From contig JAKSHT010000004.1 in the NCBI GenBank assembly GCA_024399215.1, positions 1 through 46,635 on the forward strand: a DNA stretch of 46,635 nt. Direction: 5' to 3'. The notes beneath the pieces are model-generated. The model was not told the DNA's origin. It ran no database searches and saw only the letters and a list, made by a program, of their open reading frames with translations. This document shows positions 33,645 through 42,865 of this stretch, piece after piece. The translations under genes were made by a program, and so were the position numbers. The DNA comes from an archaeon (lineage in GTDB: Archaea > Thermoplasmatota > Thermoplasmata > Methanomassiliicoccales > Methanomethylophilaceae). Position 1 is the stretch's first letter, and every line of letters starts with the position of its first letter.

Positions 33645-33770
33645 ATTATTTATTGACGAACACGGACAAATTGTCATTGTATTCTCGTTTTGGATGTAAT
33701 CATGTTTCGACTAAAAATTTCCGGGCCTAGGATACTGGCTGCATTGAAAATGAAATAGGCACGATGTCTT

Positions 33771-33778
33771 TTTATATG
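33771..33778 (+). promoter_or_regulatory. TATA box of the hjc-like gene
   Basis: TTTATATG lies about 33 nt before the ATG at 33808; predicted start near 33800 leaves only a few leader bases. Confidence 0.45.
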
Positions 33779-33807
33779 GTATTAAAAGTTTTTATTGCAA
33801 GGATAGG

Positions 33808-34326
33808 ATGGCAATACAAGGAAACTCTTACGAGAGAGAGTTGAAGAATTTACTTTCTGGAGAGGAAAAAGCAATTGTTAAAGTTGTCAAGACATGTGAT
33901 GAGAGAGAAAAAAGTGCATACGAAAATCTTCGAATAAATCCATTTATGGTTGTGAGAGCAGCTGGCTCTATGGGTGCAGACCTTGTAGCCTTGAGAGAAA
34001 ATCACTCTTTCCTCATTGAAGTGAAAAGTTCTTGTGATAGTATAATTCATTTCAGTAGAAACTTACATCTTATGGAACAGGCCAATAAAATGAAAGAAGA
34101 ATGTTTTAAGGCACGTGTTCTTTTGATTTATGCATTTAGGCTTAAGAATCAAAGGGGGGATCCCTGGAGAATATTTTATCTTCCTATTGATGAAGATCTT
34201 AAGGGCACTATGGGGCTTCTACAGAGGCGGCTTCCCAAAATTAAACATAGCGTTAACGGAAATTATCTTATGAAGTGGTCAGATGGCATGAAATTGAGTG
34301 AATTTATAGAGTATATGTTGCTTTAG
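33808..34326 (+). CDS. hjc: Holliday junction resolvase Hjc
   Basis: 172 residues of the archaeal Hjc family, which cuts four-way DNA junctions symmetrically to finish homologous recombination. The N-terminal acidic residue lies in NSYERELKNLL. RAAGSMGADLVALRENHSFLIEVKSS contains the D...E-x-K metal site of the PD-(D/E)XK fold. The C-terminal part (DPWRIFYLPIDEDLKGTMG) extends beyond the minimal 120-130-residue Hjc, a common variation. Stop is TAG. It may work downstream of the resection enzymes encoded at 9.7-17.5 kb. The family call is firm from the motif order; the extension has no clear function. Confidence 0.85.
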   Translation: MAIQGNSYERELKNLLSGEEKAIVKVVKTCDEREKSAYENLRINPFMVVRAAGSMGADLVALRENHSFLIEVKSSCDSIIHFSRNLHLMEQANKMKEECFKARVLLIYAFRLKNQRGDPWRIFYLPIDEDLKGTMGLLQRRLPKIKHSVNGNYLMKWSDGMKLSEFIEYMLL

Positions 34327-34414
34327 GTGGGGTATGTTATAGAATTCTAGATTTTATCTAGTTTGGTCATTTCTGGTGAATATGCCTTCGTGTAGAACAT
34401 AGTAAGATATTTCA

Positions 34415-34828
34415 ATGAAAGTTACTGTTTACGCTACAGTGTCGGAAAGAGATGCGTATGCGGCTAGAAAATTTAATTGTACAATTAGAGAGAGAGCCAT
34501 TTTTGAAGCCGGAATTAAGTTAGCGACTATATATCACCAATTTGTTGGTTCTCCTGTATCTACTAAAAATGTAAGGTTTATGGAAGAGGCTATTGAGAGG
34601 GCTGTTAGGATTCAGCCTTATGTAACAGATGTTAAGGTTAAGATTGACGATTCCAAATTCGGAAAAAGTGACAGGTATAGTTATTCATCATTGACGGGGG
34701 AGATGATTGATGCTGTTGTAACAGTGTTGGTGGACGATGTTGCCGTGACGGGGGAAATGAGGTATGACAATAATTTAAAGTACCCACTTATGTTTGTTTC
34801 AAAGATTGAGTGCAGTACAAAAATTTAG
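34415..34828 (+). CDS. mptD: Archaeal dihydroneopterin aldolase MptD
   Basis: 137 residues of the archaeal-specific DHNA family. The conserved core is RERAIFEAGIKLATIYHQFVGSPVS, then AIERAVRIQPYVTDVKVKID, SSLTGEMIDAVVTV and MRYDNNLKYPLMFVSKIE. MptD converts dihydroneopterin to 6-hydroxymethyl-dihydropterin and glycolaldehyde, for methanopterin or folate-type cofactors. It draws from the same pterin pool as the queDCE products. The first 25 residues are less conserved. Stop is TAG. It is monocistronic, 88 nt after hjc. Confidence 0.85.
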   Translation: MKVTVYATVSERDAYAARKFNCTIRERAIFEAGIKLATIYHQFVGSPVSTKNVRFMEEAIERAVRIQPYVTDVKVKIDDSKFGKSDRYSYSSLTGEMIDAVVTVLVDDVAVTGEMRYDNNLKYPLMFVSKIECSTKI

Positions 34829-35388
34829 ATTAATTCAGCTTTAGTGGGTTAGTTTTTCACAATTTTTACGATGTGAGGATTTCGGACATCGAAACTTGAA
34901 TTGGTGTGGCAATTTGGATCGCTCGGCTTTTGAGTGATGTCTAGACAAGACTTTTTTGGATAGTTATAGACTTTGTAGTATTATGTAAATTATTTCATTA
35001 ATAACGTTATAATCATAAATTTTAAATTGATTTATAATGACATTGATACATTTGAAAAATGAGTGTTTATTTGTATTGGATGTTAGCTGTTGCCGGTTTA
35101 TTTTGAAGGATAGATAAGTTATAGATGTGGTCAATGTGTGTGAATATTAGAAGAATCGGTTGCTGTTATTGGAGTTGGATTTAACGGTGAATCTTGTGTG
35201 TATATCTAAAAAGATGCCCCGCATGACATGTGACTATATTTATAAATTTTCTATATTTGACATTTTGTAGAGATTATCTGGATTTTACAATTAAAAAATA
35301 TCGATTAGATGTTAGCCTGGGGCTAAAAATATACGTGTTATTTAAAGTCTTTAAATACTACAAATGCCCTACACCGTAGAGTGCCGTC
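34829..35388. other. Intergenic stretch with a perfect small hairpin
   Basis: About 560 nt without a supported gene. It includes TTAGCC-TGG-GGCTAA at 35312-35326 (perfect 6-bp stem) and, at 35350-35358, TTTAAATAC, the TATA box of the next gene. No tRNA or known RNA motif recognised. Confidence 0.4.
35350..35358 (+). promoter_or_regulatory. TATA box of the thep1-trm1-HAD operon
   Basis: TTTAAATAC lies about 35 nt before the ATG at 35389, giving a predicted start near 35380. Confidence 0.4.
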
Positions 35389-35934
35389 ATGATCTCTGAT
35401 ATTAAAATTGGTATTACAGGCCTTCCAGGTACAGGTAAGACCACTTCTTTGCTGCGTGTTATTGATATGTTGAAGGATGAAGAGCTTGTCGTTGGTGGGA
35501 TGATTAATGAGCCCATTCTTAATGGCAGGCATCGAGTAGGAATGATGACTCGTAACCTTCTTACTAGTGAGAAAGAGATTTTTGCGAAAGCTGGATTTGA
35601 AAGTAAAATTATGGTTGGTAAGTTTGGCGTTGACATTCACGCATTGGAAAGAGTTGGAGTCCAGGCCATAAGAGACGCAGTTGAGCAATGCGGTTTGATT
35701 GTTATCGATGAAGTCGGGAAAATGGAAGTGGAAAGTGAAGAATTTTCGAAGGCTGTTAAAGAGGCACTTGAAGCAGATAAGCCGATGATCTTGACGCTTC
35801 ATAAAAAATCAAGGAATCCACTTCTTCAAGATATTAGGAGAAGAGACGACGTTAGGATTTTAGAAGTAACGCCTACTAATCGCAATCTTTTACCCTTTAA
35901 AATCGTCCGTCTTATGAACGGAGAAAATGCTTGA
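35389..35934 (+). CDS. THEP1-type nucleoside-triphosphatase
   Basis: 181 residues of the THEP1/NTPase family: Walker A GLPGTGKTTSLLR at the N-terminus, VGGMINEPILNGRHRVG, Walker B LIVIDEVGKMEVES, and a C-terminal ILTLHKKSRNPLLQDI. The enzymes hydrolyse NTPs to NDPs, with uncertain cellular role; a link to nucleotide or RNA metabolism is possible. The TGA stop overlaps the ATG of trm1 (TGATG), making it the first gene of a tightly coupled three-gene operon. Length and motifs are normal. Confidence 0.88.
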   Translation: MISDIKIGITGLPGTGKTTSLLRVIDMLKDEELVVGGMINEPILNGRHRVGMMTRNLLTSEKEIFAKAGFESKIMVGKFGVDIHALERVGVQAIRDAVEQCGLIVIDEVGKMEVESEEFSKAVKEALEADKPMILTLHKKSRNPLLQDIRRRDDVRILEVTPTNRNLLPFKIVRLMNGENA

Positions 35935-37034
35935 TGGTAGATGGAACCATTGTTCAAGAGGGCCAGACAAAACTTTTGGTACCGAAGGATCATTCGGTTG
36001 GTGGACCTGGGAAGATAGGACATTCTGTTTTCTTTAATGAGCAGATGGCGTTCAGTAGAGACGTCTCTGTAATGTTTTTGAGGACGTTATCTAGGGGAGT
36101 AAACGTCGCTGACACTATGGCGGCGACTGGGTCGAGGGCTGTAAGAATTGCCAATGAGATTCCTGAGATGGATGTTGTGGCTAATGATGTAAGTCCCTAT
36201 GCTATGCCATATATCGAAGAGAATGTAAAGATAAATGGCCTCTGCAATTGCACGTTATCAAATAAAAATATGCATTCTCTCTTGGCTGAGGATATTTTTG
36301 ATTATGTCGATGTCGATCCGTTCGGTTCACCGGTACCATTCTTACATTCGGCTATCCAAGGTTGTAAGAGATATGGGTATATTGCGATAACAGCTACAGA
36401 TACTGCGACCTTGGCCGGCGCTCAAAAGCTAAAATGTAAGAGGAGATACCAGGTTGAGCCCCTCGGAGGACCAATGTGCCATGAAATTGGAATAAGAATT
36501 CTCTTAGGAACAATGGCCCGTGAAATGGCGAAGTTCAATAAAGGACTGAAACCGATACTGTCGTTTAGTGCAGATCACTATTTTAGGATTTATGTCCAAT
36601 CGCTCGATGGGGCGACATATGCTGACAAATCTTTAGATTCTTTTGTTTATTTATCATATAATCCGAAGACATTAGAGAGATCATTTTCAAGAGAGTCAGA
36701 TAAAAATTATAAATACGGTCCTTTTTGGGGTGGAGGGCTCTTTGATAGAGAGTGTATTTCCAAAATGTCTTCTGACAATATGTCGACTTGGAGGAGATGT
36801 GATAAAATGCTTGAAATATGGAGAGATGAAATCGATGAAGTGCCTTTTTTATATGAAATATCAGAAATATCGTCATATCTTAAGCTTTCAACGCCTCCTC
36901 TTGGGAAGTTTATTGAAAAAATGAATACATATGGAAGGACTACAAAGACACATATTTCTCCTACTGCTTTTAAAACAGTACTTTCCCTGAAAGAGATAAT
37001 TGACATTTATAAAGAATGTGCCGAAGGTTGTTGA
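35934..37034 (+). CDS. trm1: tRNA (guanine26-N2)-dimethyltransferase Trm1
   Basis: 366 residues from the ATG at 35934 (MVDGTIVQEGQTKLLVP); the preceding TTG is not needed. Trm1 uses SAM to make N2,N2-dimethylguanosine at tRNA position 26. Signatures: VFFNEQMAFSRDVSVMF, DTMAATGSRAVRIANE (SAM site), VANDVSPYAMPYIEENVKIN, DYVDVDPFGSPVPFLHSA with the DPFGSP catalytic motif, and ITATDTATLAGA. The C-terminal domain (YGPFWGGGLFDRE) is the usual archaeal one, with fewer cysteines than in eukaryotes. It overlaps the THEP1 gene by one base and abuts the HAD gene. Confidence 0.95.
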   Translation: MVDGTIVQEGQTKLLVPKDHSVGGPGKIGHSVFFNEQMAFSRDVSVMFLRTLSRGVNVADTMAATGSRAVRIANEIPEMDVVANDVSPYAMPYIEENVKINGLCNCTLSNKNMHSLLAEDIFDYVDVDPFGSPVPFLHSAIQGCKRYGYIAITATDTATLAGAQKLKCKRRYQVEPLGGPMCHEIGIRILLGTMAREMAKFNKGLKPILSFSADHYFRIYVQSLDGATYADKSLDSFVYLSYNPKTLERSFSRESDKNYKYGPFWGGGLFDRECISKMSSDNMSTWRRCDKMLEIWRDEIDEVPFLYEISEISSYLKLSTPPLGKFIEKMNTYGRTTKTHISPTAFKTVLSLKEIIDIYKECAEGC

Positions 37035-37703
37035 ATGTCCAAATTAGTTATTTTTGATATGGATGGGACTATTTGTGATTCGTGGGCCGGCATGTCTTTT
37101 TGTTATAGGAGAACATTGGATAAATTTGGCAGGGCAGACATTGCAGATGAAGAATATTACTCCTGCTTTTCAGGGTGCCTTCCTGAGAATTTATCTAAAA
37201 TGCTTAATGTTGAGGGTGGAGAATTAGAAGAAGCAGTAAAATACTTTAGAGAATGTTATGAGTCGGAAGAAAGATGTAAAGCAATGCTTTTTCCTTATAT
37301 TTTGGACATAATTGTTAATCTTCATAATGAGGGTTATAAAATTGGTCTTGCAACTATGACTTTAGAAAAGTATGCAATTGATACGTTGTCCCATGCTGGA
37401 ATCGTTGAGTATTTCGATGTTATAAAAGGCTCCGATGAAAAAATGAGAATATCAAAAACTGATATGATTAATGCATGTATGGAGGAAACAGGTATTTCAA
37501 AAGAGGATACAGTGATGGTGGGCGACGGATTCAGTGATCGAAGTGCTGCTCAGAACACAGGTATTGGATTTATTGCCGCAGCTTATGGTTATGGCATAAC
37601 GCTAGATAATTGTCGTGAGTATGGAATTGAAAATGCTGCTAGTCCTAGACTGGTCTATGATGCTATAAAAAAACATTGGGATCGCTCTGTCAACATACAG
37701 TGA
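37035..37703 (+). CDS. HAD-superfamily phosphatase (phosphoglycolate phosphatase-like)
   Basis: 222 residues starting immediately after the trm1 stop (TGAATG). Motif I FDMDGTICDSW holds the nucleophile and general acid aspartates, motif II LATMTLEKYA, motif III lysine near ISKTDMINACM, and motif IV VGDGFSDRSAA. The helical cap is between motifs I and II (C1 type). Substrates of such phosphatases are small phosphate esters; none can be named. It is the third gene in the coupled operon; the link to tRNA methylation may be only regulatory. Confidence 0.85.
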   Translation: MSKLVIFDMDGTICDSWAGMSFCYRRTLDKFGRADIADEEYYSCFSGCLPENLSKMLNVEGGELEEAVKYFRECYESEERCKAMLFPYILDIIVNLHNEGYKIGLATMTLEKYAIDTLSHAGIVEYFDVIKGSDEKMRISKTDMINACMEETGISKEDTVMVGDGFSDRSAAQNTGIGFIAAAYGYGITLDNCREYGIENAASPRLVYDAIKKHWDRSVNIQ

Positions 37704-37819
37704 TTACGATGTCTAATTTTTGATAGTTTTGATTAAATGTTGAGTTACGATTTTGTTTGGGAGCACAAATTTTAATTTTTAAGGGCTAGTTGTCTCTGGT
37801 ATCGATAAAGTGCATAATT

Positions 37820-39079
37820 ATGTCTGTTAGTCGATATTTAGATGGCTCTGAATTCCAAATTACGGAGAAAATAGACGCTGAATCGTTGGTATCTACAAAG
37901 ATTCTTGAAGATGCCCAAGATATGCCAGTCGTTTTTGATAATATTAACAATAGAAAAGCTGTTGGAAATATATTCTCTACTAGAAAAAAAATTGCGGATG
38001 CCCTTAATATTAAACTAGATGAAATTGTCACGACGCTCATCGAAGCTATCAATCATCCTTGTAACCCTGTTTTTACAGATACTCCAGAATTTAAAACGAA
38101 ACAATTAGAATTGGATCTCACCAATCTTCCAATTTGTAAATACTTTCCACAAGACGGGGGAAGATATATCTCGTCTGGTATTGTTATTTCTGAATATAAA
38201 GGAAAGAGAAATATTTCCTTTCATAGAATGATGATTATTAGTAGAGACACTGTTGCAATTCGTCTTGTTCCAAGGCATCTATATGCGATGTATGAAGAAG
38301 CCAGCGCAAATAATGAAGAACTTAAAATATCAATTTGTGTCGGGGCCAGACTTGAGGTACTACTTGCTGCTGCAACTTCAGTAGATTATGAAACTGACGA
38401 GATGACCATTGCGTCAGCTCTGTGTATGAAATCGTCGGGAAAACCTATTCTTGTTGGAAAGACAGATAATGGATTAATTGTACCTTCCGAATGTGATTAT
38501 GTTTTTGAGGCAAGGATAACATTTGACAAAATAGATGAAGGGCCGTTTGTAGATATTACTGGGACATATGATCGAATTCGTCAGCAACCAGTTGTTAAAG
38601 TTGAAAAAATTTGGTCGAATACTAATCCTTACTTTCATTTCATTCTTCCTGGGGGCAATGAACATTACTTACTCATGGGTCTTCCGAGAGAGCCAGTTAT
38701 ATTTATTTCTTTAAAAGAAGTGGTTGATGTTAAATGCATCCGCTTAACTGAGGGGGGATGCTGTTGGTTTAATGGAGTTATTTCGATTAGAAAAAGGAAT
38801 TCAGATGATGGAATAAAGGCTGCTATTGCAGCTATAAATAGCCATAAATCTATGAAAAATGTCATAATTGTTGATGACGACGTTGATATATTCAATGATA
38901 AAGAAATCGAATGGGCTTTAACGACAAGATTTCAGGCAACAAAATTAGTTACTCTTCCAGGAGAAAAGGGATCTTCACTTGACCCTAGTGCAGATGATGA
39001 CATTACGTGTAAGGTTATTATTGATGCCACTATCCCTCTGGATGAGGATAAAATGAAGTATGTTAAAGCCTTGCTATAG
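37820..39079 (+). CDS. UbiD-family decarboxylase (probable anhydromevalonate phosphate decarboxylase)
   Basis: About 419 residues from the ATG at 37820 (MSVSRYLDGSEFQ); an earlier in-frame codon adds ten residues. UbiD-type motifs: LPICKYFPQDGGRYISSGIVIS, ISFHRMMIISRDTVAIRLVPRHLYAMYEEA (prenylated-FMN site region), ICVGARLEVLLAAATSVDY, EFEARIT-like YVFEARITFDKIDEGPFVDITG. The short length is typical of the archaeal branch, in which a member decarboxylates trans-anhydromevalonate 5-phosphate to isopentenyl phosphate in the modified mevalonate route to membrane lipids. The specific assignment is inference from family and taxon. Stop is TAG. No UbiX is in the window. Confidence 0.8.
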   Translation: MSVSRYLDGSEFQITEKIDAESLVSTKILEDAQDMPVVFDNINNRKAVGNIFSTRKKIADALNIKLDEIVTTLIEAINHPCNPVFTDTPEFKTKQLELDLTNLPICKYFPQDGGRYISSGIVISEYKGKRNISFHRMMIISRDTVAIRLVPRHLYAMYEEASANNEELKISICVGARLEVLLAAATSVDYETDEMTIASALCMKSSGKPILVGKTDNGLIVPSECDYVFEARITFDKIDEGPFVDITGTYDRIRQQPVVKVEKIWSNTNPYFHFILPGGNEHYLLMGLPREPVIFISLKEVVDVKCIRLTEGGCCWFNGVISIRKRNSDDGIKAAIAAINSHKSMKNVIIVDDDVDIFNDKEIEWALTTRFQATKLVTLPGEKGSSLDPSADDDITCKVIIDATIPLDEDKMKYVKALL

Positions 39080-39244
39080 TTTCATATAGAATAAAAGTCT
39101 GAGAGTTAGCTTGCTAGTTTGTTTCCTGGAGGCACTCATAGAATCAGAAGTGTCTTCTTGACTTTGTCTCAATGTGTTTGTTGAATTATGTTGTTAAATA
39201 GATAATTTAATAGATTGAATCGATGGTTAAAAGTAGTGCGTATG

Positions 39245-39254
39245 ATAAATATAC
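39245..39254 (+). promoter_or_regulatory. TATA box of gltX
   Basis: ATAAATATAC is about 24 nt before the ATG at 39273, so the transcript is probably leaderless; this favours 39273 over the GTG at 39264. Confidence 0.45.
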
Positions 39255-39272
39255 GTAATCAATGTGGTTACC

Positions 39273-40949
39273 ATGCAGGATATTGAGAACCTTATCAAGA
39301 AATACGCGTTGCAGAATGCTGTATTTTTTAGGGGCAAGGCTGACCCTAAGTCGGTTATTGGAAAGGTATTAGGTAAATGTCCTGAATGCAGAGGCAGGGT
39401 TCCAGAAATAACAGAGATAATCAACACCGTCGTTGCCAGTGTAAATTCAATGAATATTGAGTCACAAAGGAAGGCTTTAGAGGAAATAGATCCGTCTATG
39501 TTGGTTAGGGAGAAGAAGGGGAGGAGATGTGACCTTCCTGATCTGGATGGTGTGGATAAAAAAGTTATAATGAGGATTGCTCCTGGGCCATCAGGACCGC
39601 TTCATATAGGGCACACTCGTGTATCAATTCTTAATGATGAATATGTTAAAAGATACAAAGGAACTCTTGTCTGTAGATTTGAGGATACAAATCCTGAAAA
39701 GATTGAACCTGACGCATATGATATGATTTCTGAAGACATTGAATGGCTCGGTGTTAAGGTACATAGAAATATTATTCAGTCAGATAGGTTCGAAATATAT
39801 TATGATTACACGAAAAGACTTATTGAGATGGGATATGGATATGTGTGTACATGTAATGCCGACCACTGAAGAGATCTGAAAGAGAGAAAACTAGCATGTC
39901 CATGTCGCGATCTTTCTGTTGAACAGCAACTTGAAAGATTTGATGAGTTTATGTCTGGTAAATATGGAGAAGGGGAAGCAGTTGCGGTCATTAAAACCGC
40001 GATAGATCATCCAAACCCTGCTGTGAGAGATTTCGTTGCATTAAGGCTTGTTAATCATCCCCATCCGAGAACTGGAACTAAGTATATTGCGTACCCGATG
40101 ATGAATCTGTCAGTCGCTGTTGATGACCACCTCCTGGGAATGACACATGTAATTAGAGGGAAAGATCATTTAAACAATACATTTAGGCAAGAATACATCT
40201 ACAATTACTTTGGCTGGGATAAGCCGGTTTTCTATCATTATGGATTGGTCAATATCACAGATTCCGTTTTAAAAACGTCAGTGATAAAGCAGAGTATAAA
40301 AGAGGGCCTGTATTCAGGTTGGGACGATGTTCGTACAGGTACTGTAAGGGCAATGAAGAGGAGAGGTATTAAGCCAGAGGCAATTAGAAGGTATTGGATA
40401 GAGAGTGGGATTAAGCCAATTGATATTCAATTTTCTTGGGATAATTTATTCGCAATGAATAGAGACATTATTGATGCCGATGCTAACAGATACTTTTTTG
40501 TTCAAGATCCTGTTAAATACAATATAGAAGGAATTGATTCAATTATCGGGAAAGCTCCACTTCATCCTAATTATCCAGAGAGAGGCTATAGAGAGTATGC
40601 AGTCAGGGGATCAAATACAATATTTATCTCATATGAAGATTCAAAAATGTTTGCGGATATGGGCAAGATTAGATTAAAGGACTTATGTAATATTGATTTT
40701 GGAGAGCATGTTAAATATTCAGGATCAGACGCTTCTATTCTAAAAGAGGGTTTTAAAGCAGTTCAATGGGTTGGAGAGGCTTCTACTAGGGCAAAAATAC
40801 TGATGCCAGATGGAACGACTCTTGATGGACTTGTTGAAAATTCTATTCTTGAAGAGAGAGGAGATATTGTACAATTTGAAAGAATTGGATTCGCTAAAAT
40901 TGAGAGTAATGATAAAAATTCATTTGTGGCCATTTTCGCACATCGATGA
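39273..40949 (+). CDS. gltX: Glutamyl-tRNA synthetase, interrupted by an in-frame TGA
   Basis: Archaeal-type class Ib GluRS of about 558 codons. It charges tRNAGlu, and tRNAGln too in archaea that use GatDE. Landmarks: IENLIKKYALQNAVFFRGKADPK, the HIGH motif in APGPSGPLHIGHTR, RFEDTNPEKIEPDAYDMI, YVCTCNADH, then a TGA at 39867-39869 (codon 199), and without any frame change RDLKERKLACPCRDLSVEQQ, YPMMNLSVAVDDHLLGMTHVIRGKDH and GWDDVRTGT. The anticodon-binding beta-barrels follow normally to a TGA stop. The TGA replaces one residue in a helix after the CTC zinc-like motif, possibly a tryptophan. The KMSKS-equivalent reads LKTSVIKQ, where I would expect a sequence near LSTSK. Either sequencing error, nonsense mutation or read-through; the gene is otherwise intact. 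Confidence 0.85.
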
Positions 40950-40963
40950 ATAAGATTTTGTGC

Positions 40964-42865
40964 TTAACATAGAGAGAGAATTCCGCTGAGGCTGGAACCT
41001 ATAGTTAGTGCGACAATTATTGAAGAGGTTGTTATAAGAGTCATGTGCTTGATTCCGAATTCATGATAAAGCGCTATAATGGCTGCGAGGCACGGAAAAT
41101 AGGTAGCCATGACCATGCCAAAGACCACAAATTGGTGTGGAGACATGAAATCAGTCAGGTTTACTGATTGGGCCTCAGCCAATACGGCCAGCATGCCGTA
41201 TGCCATCTCTTTCCTTATGATGCCCGTAATGAATGCTATGATTGTTATAGCAGGAAGACCAAGTAATGAAACTGTTATCCATGACATAGGTTGGACAATT
41301 CTTATTAAAAGATTGTACTGAAGGAGTAATTCGATAATTATACTTCCAAGAATAAGTAGAGGAGCAGCTAGTTTGAAGAAATCACTCGTTCTTACCCACA
41401 TTTTGCGAATAATATTCAAAAATTTTGGGAATTCCAATTCGGGAAGTTCTATTGCCAAATAAGATGGCTCATACGGAAGTCTTTTGTTAAGAAATAGACC
41501 GATACATGCTCCAATGATTATCAATGTGCTTACTATGACTAGTGACCAAATGAGTCCTGCAAATCGTCCTGTGACACCGGCAATAATAGCAAGTTGTGCA
41601 GAGCAAGGGACTGCCATGCAGATAAGGGAGCATAGAATTATTCGCTCTCTTTTGGATTTAATGCTGCGTGTTGCGAGAATAGCAGGGACATTACATCCAA
41701 ATCCGACCATCATCGGAATGAATCCATTTCCATGAAGTCCTATTTTATGCATTATCCTGTCAAGAAGTACAACTGCTCTTGGCATGTAACCAGTATCTTC
41801 TAGCGCCCCTAGAATAATATAAAAAATCATGATATAAGGAATGACAAGTCCTAGAACAGCTCTAATACCGTTACTAGTGCCGTTTACTATTGTTTTCTCT
41901 ACTGGAGTAAGTTGAAGATTGGAAAAAATCACTTCCACTGTTGCTGAGTATACCTTATCTAGCAATTCTGCGAGATATCCTCCTACAAAAATTGTGCAAG
42001 TTAGAGTGAGAGTTAGCACTAATATGAGAATGGGTACACCGGTTAGAGGATTAACTGTCATTTCCGAAAATTTTTCTGTATGAGTCTGCTTGCAGGTTTT
42101 TCTTTTAATTGTTTCTGTTGCAATTATATGAGCATTACCGTATCTATCTCTGGCAAGGTGGATATTCATGGTTTCGCCATGAATTTTCATGAATCTGGCC
42201 TGCATGTTTTTGATGCTAATTTTAATATCTGAGTCTACGTTGGCGTCAGAAACATCGAGATCTTCTAAAAATTTGATAGCTGTTCCCCATTTTATTGTTG
42301 GATTCGTATTTTGGATTTTTTTAACACATTCCACAATATGACCATCATAAGGAACTTTGTAATTTGATGTTCTGGCCCCACCTGTAGAAATTGTGTTGAG
42401 AAGATCATTGATACCTTCTCCTGTTTTGGAAGAAACTGGGATAAATGGAATTCCAAATGTTTTACTTAACTTATCGATATCTATGTCATACTTTTTGATG
42501 GCCAGATCATATTTATTAAAAGCAATTATAAGTGGCAATCCAAGCTCTAGTATTTCGAAAATAAGAACGAGACTTGGTTCAGGATTTGTAGCATCTGCGA
42601 CGATGATGAACACATCACTTTTTTGGCTACGAATCGTATCGATAACCATTCTTTCGTCGTTGGAATTGGCCGACAGGCTATATGTACCAGGTAGATCATA
42701 GATACGGAAAGTTTTTTTGTTTACTGTGATAGTTCCCTCGTTGAATTCAACAGTTGTTCCTGGATAGTTGGAGGACACTACGTTTATTCCTGTTAATCTA
42801 GAAAATAGGCAAGATTTGCCTACGTTTGGCTGGCCTATTAATGATATTCGTATTTCTTTAGTCAT
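40964..42865 (-). CDS. feoB: Ferrous iron transporter FeoB
   Basis: 633 residues. The N-terminal G domain has G1 GQPNVGKS, switch TTVEFNEG, G3 DLPGTYSL, G4 NKYD and G5 VSSKTGEG. The membrane part has the two Gate motifs typical of FeoB (MPRAVVLLDRIMHKIGLHGNGFIPMMVGFGCNVPAI; IIAFITGIIRKEMAYGMLA). It moves Fe2+ into the cell. The ATG overlaps the stop of the regulator gene (TAATG), so the pair is co-expressed. No free FeoA gene is seen; a FeoA domain is fused to the regulator instead. It is convergent with gltX, 14 nt apart. Confidence 0.95.
   Translation of the reverse strand: MTKEIRISLIGQPNVGKSCLFSRLTGINVVSSNYPGTTVEFNEGTITVNKKTFRIYDLPGTYSLSANSNDERMVIDTIRSQKSDVFIIVADATNPEPSLVLIFEILELGLPLIIAFNKYDLAIKKYDIDIDKLSKTFGIPFIPVSSKTGEGINDLLNTISTGGARTSNYKVPYDGHIVECVKKIQNTNPTIKWGTAIKFLEDLDVSDANVDSDIKISIKNMQARFMKIHGETMNIHLARDRYGNAHIIATETIKRKTCKQTHTEKFSEMTVNPLTGVPILILVLTLTLTCTIFVGGYLAELLDKVYSATVEVIFSNLQLTPVEKTIVNGTSNGIRAVLGLVIPYIMIFYIILGALEDTGYMPRAVVLLDRIMHKIGLHGNGFIPMMVGFGCNVPAILATRSIKSKRERIILCSLICMAVPCSAQLAIIAGVTGRFAGLIWSLVIVSTLIIIGACIGLFLNKRLPYEPSYLAIELPELEFPKFLNIIRKMWVRTSDFFKLAAPLLILGSIIIELLLQYNLLIRIVQPMSWITVSLLGLPAITIIAFITGIIRKEMAYGMLAVLAEAQSVNLTDFMSPHQFVVFGMVMATYFPCLAAIIALYHEFGIKHMTLITTSSIIVALTIGSSLSGILSLC

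Noticed and set aside
35312-35326. Perfect hairpin TTAGCC-TGG-GGCTAA as an attenuator of thep1
   Set aside because: It lies upstream of the predicted TATA box, so it would not be in the transcript; possibly just a terminator or chance.
39867-39869. Selenocysteine at the gltX TGA
   Set aside because: GluRS has no known Sec site, no SECIS-like hairpin is evident after the gene, and this lineage is not known to use selenocysteine.
39867-39869. Global reassignment of TGA to tryptophan
   Set aside because: At least twelve other genes here end in TGA, several with overlapping starts (ATGA, TGATG) that fix the stop; reading through would fuse unrelated genes.
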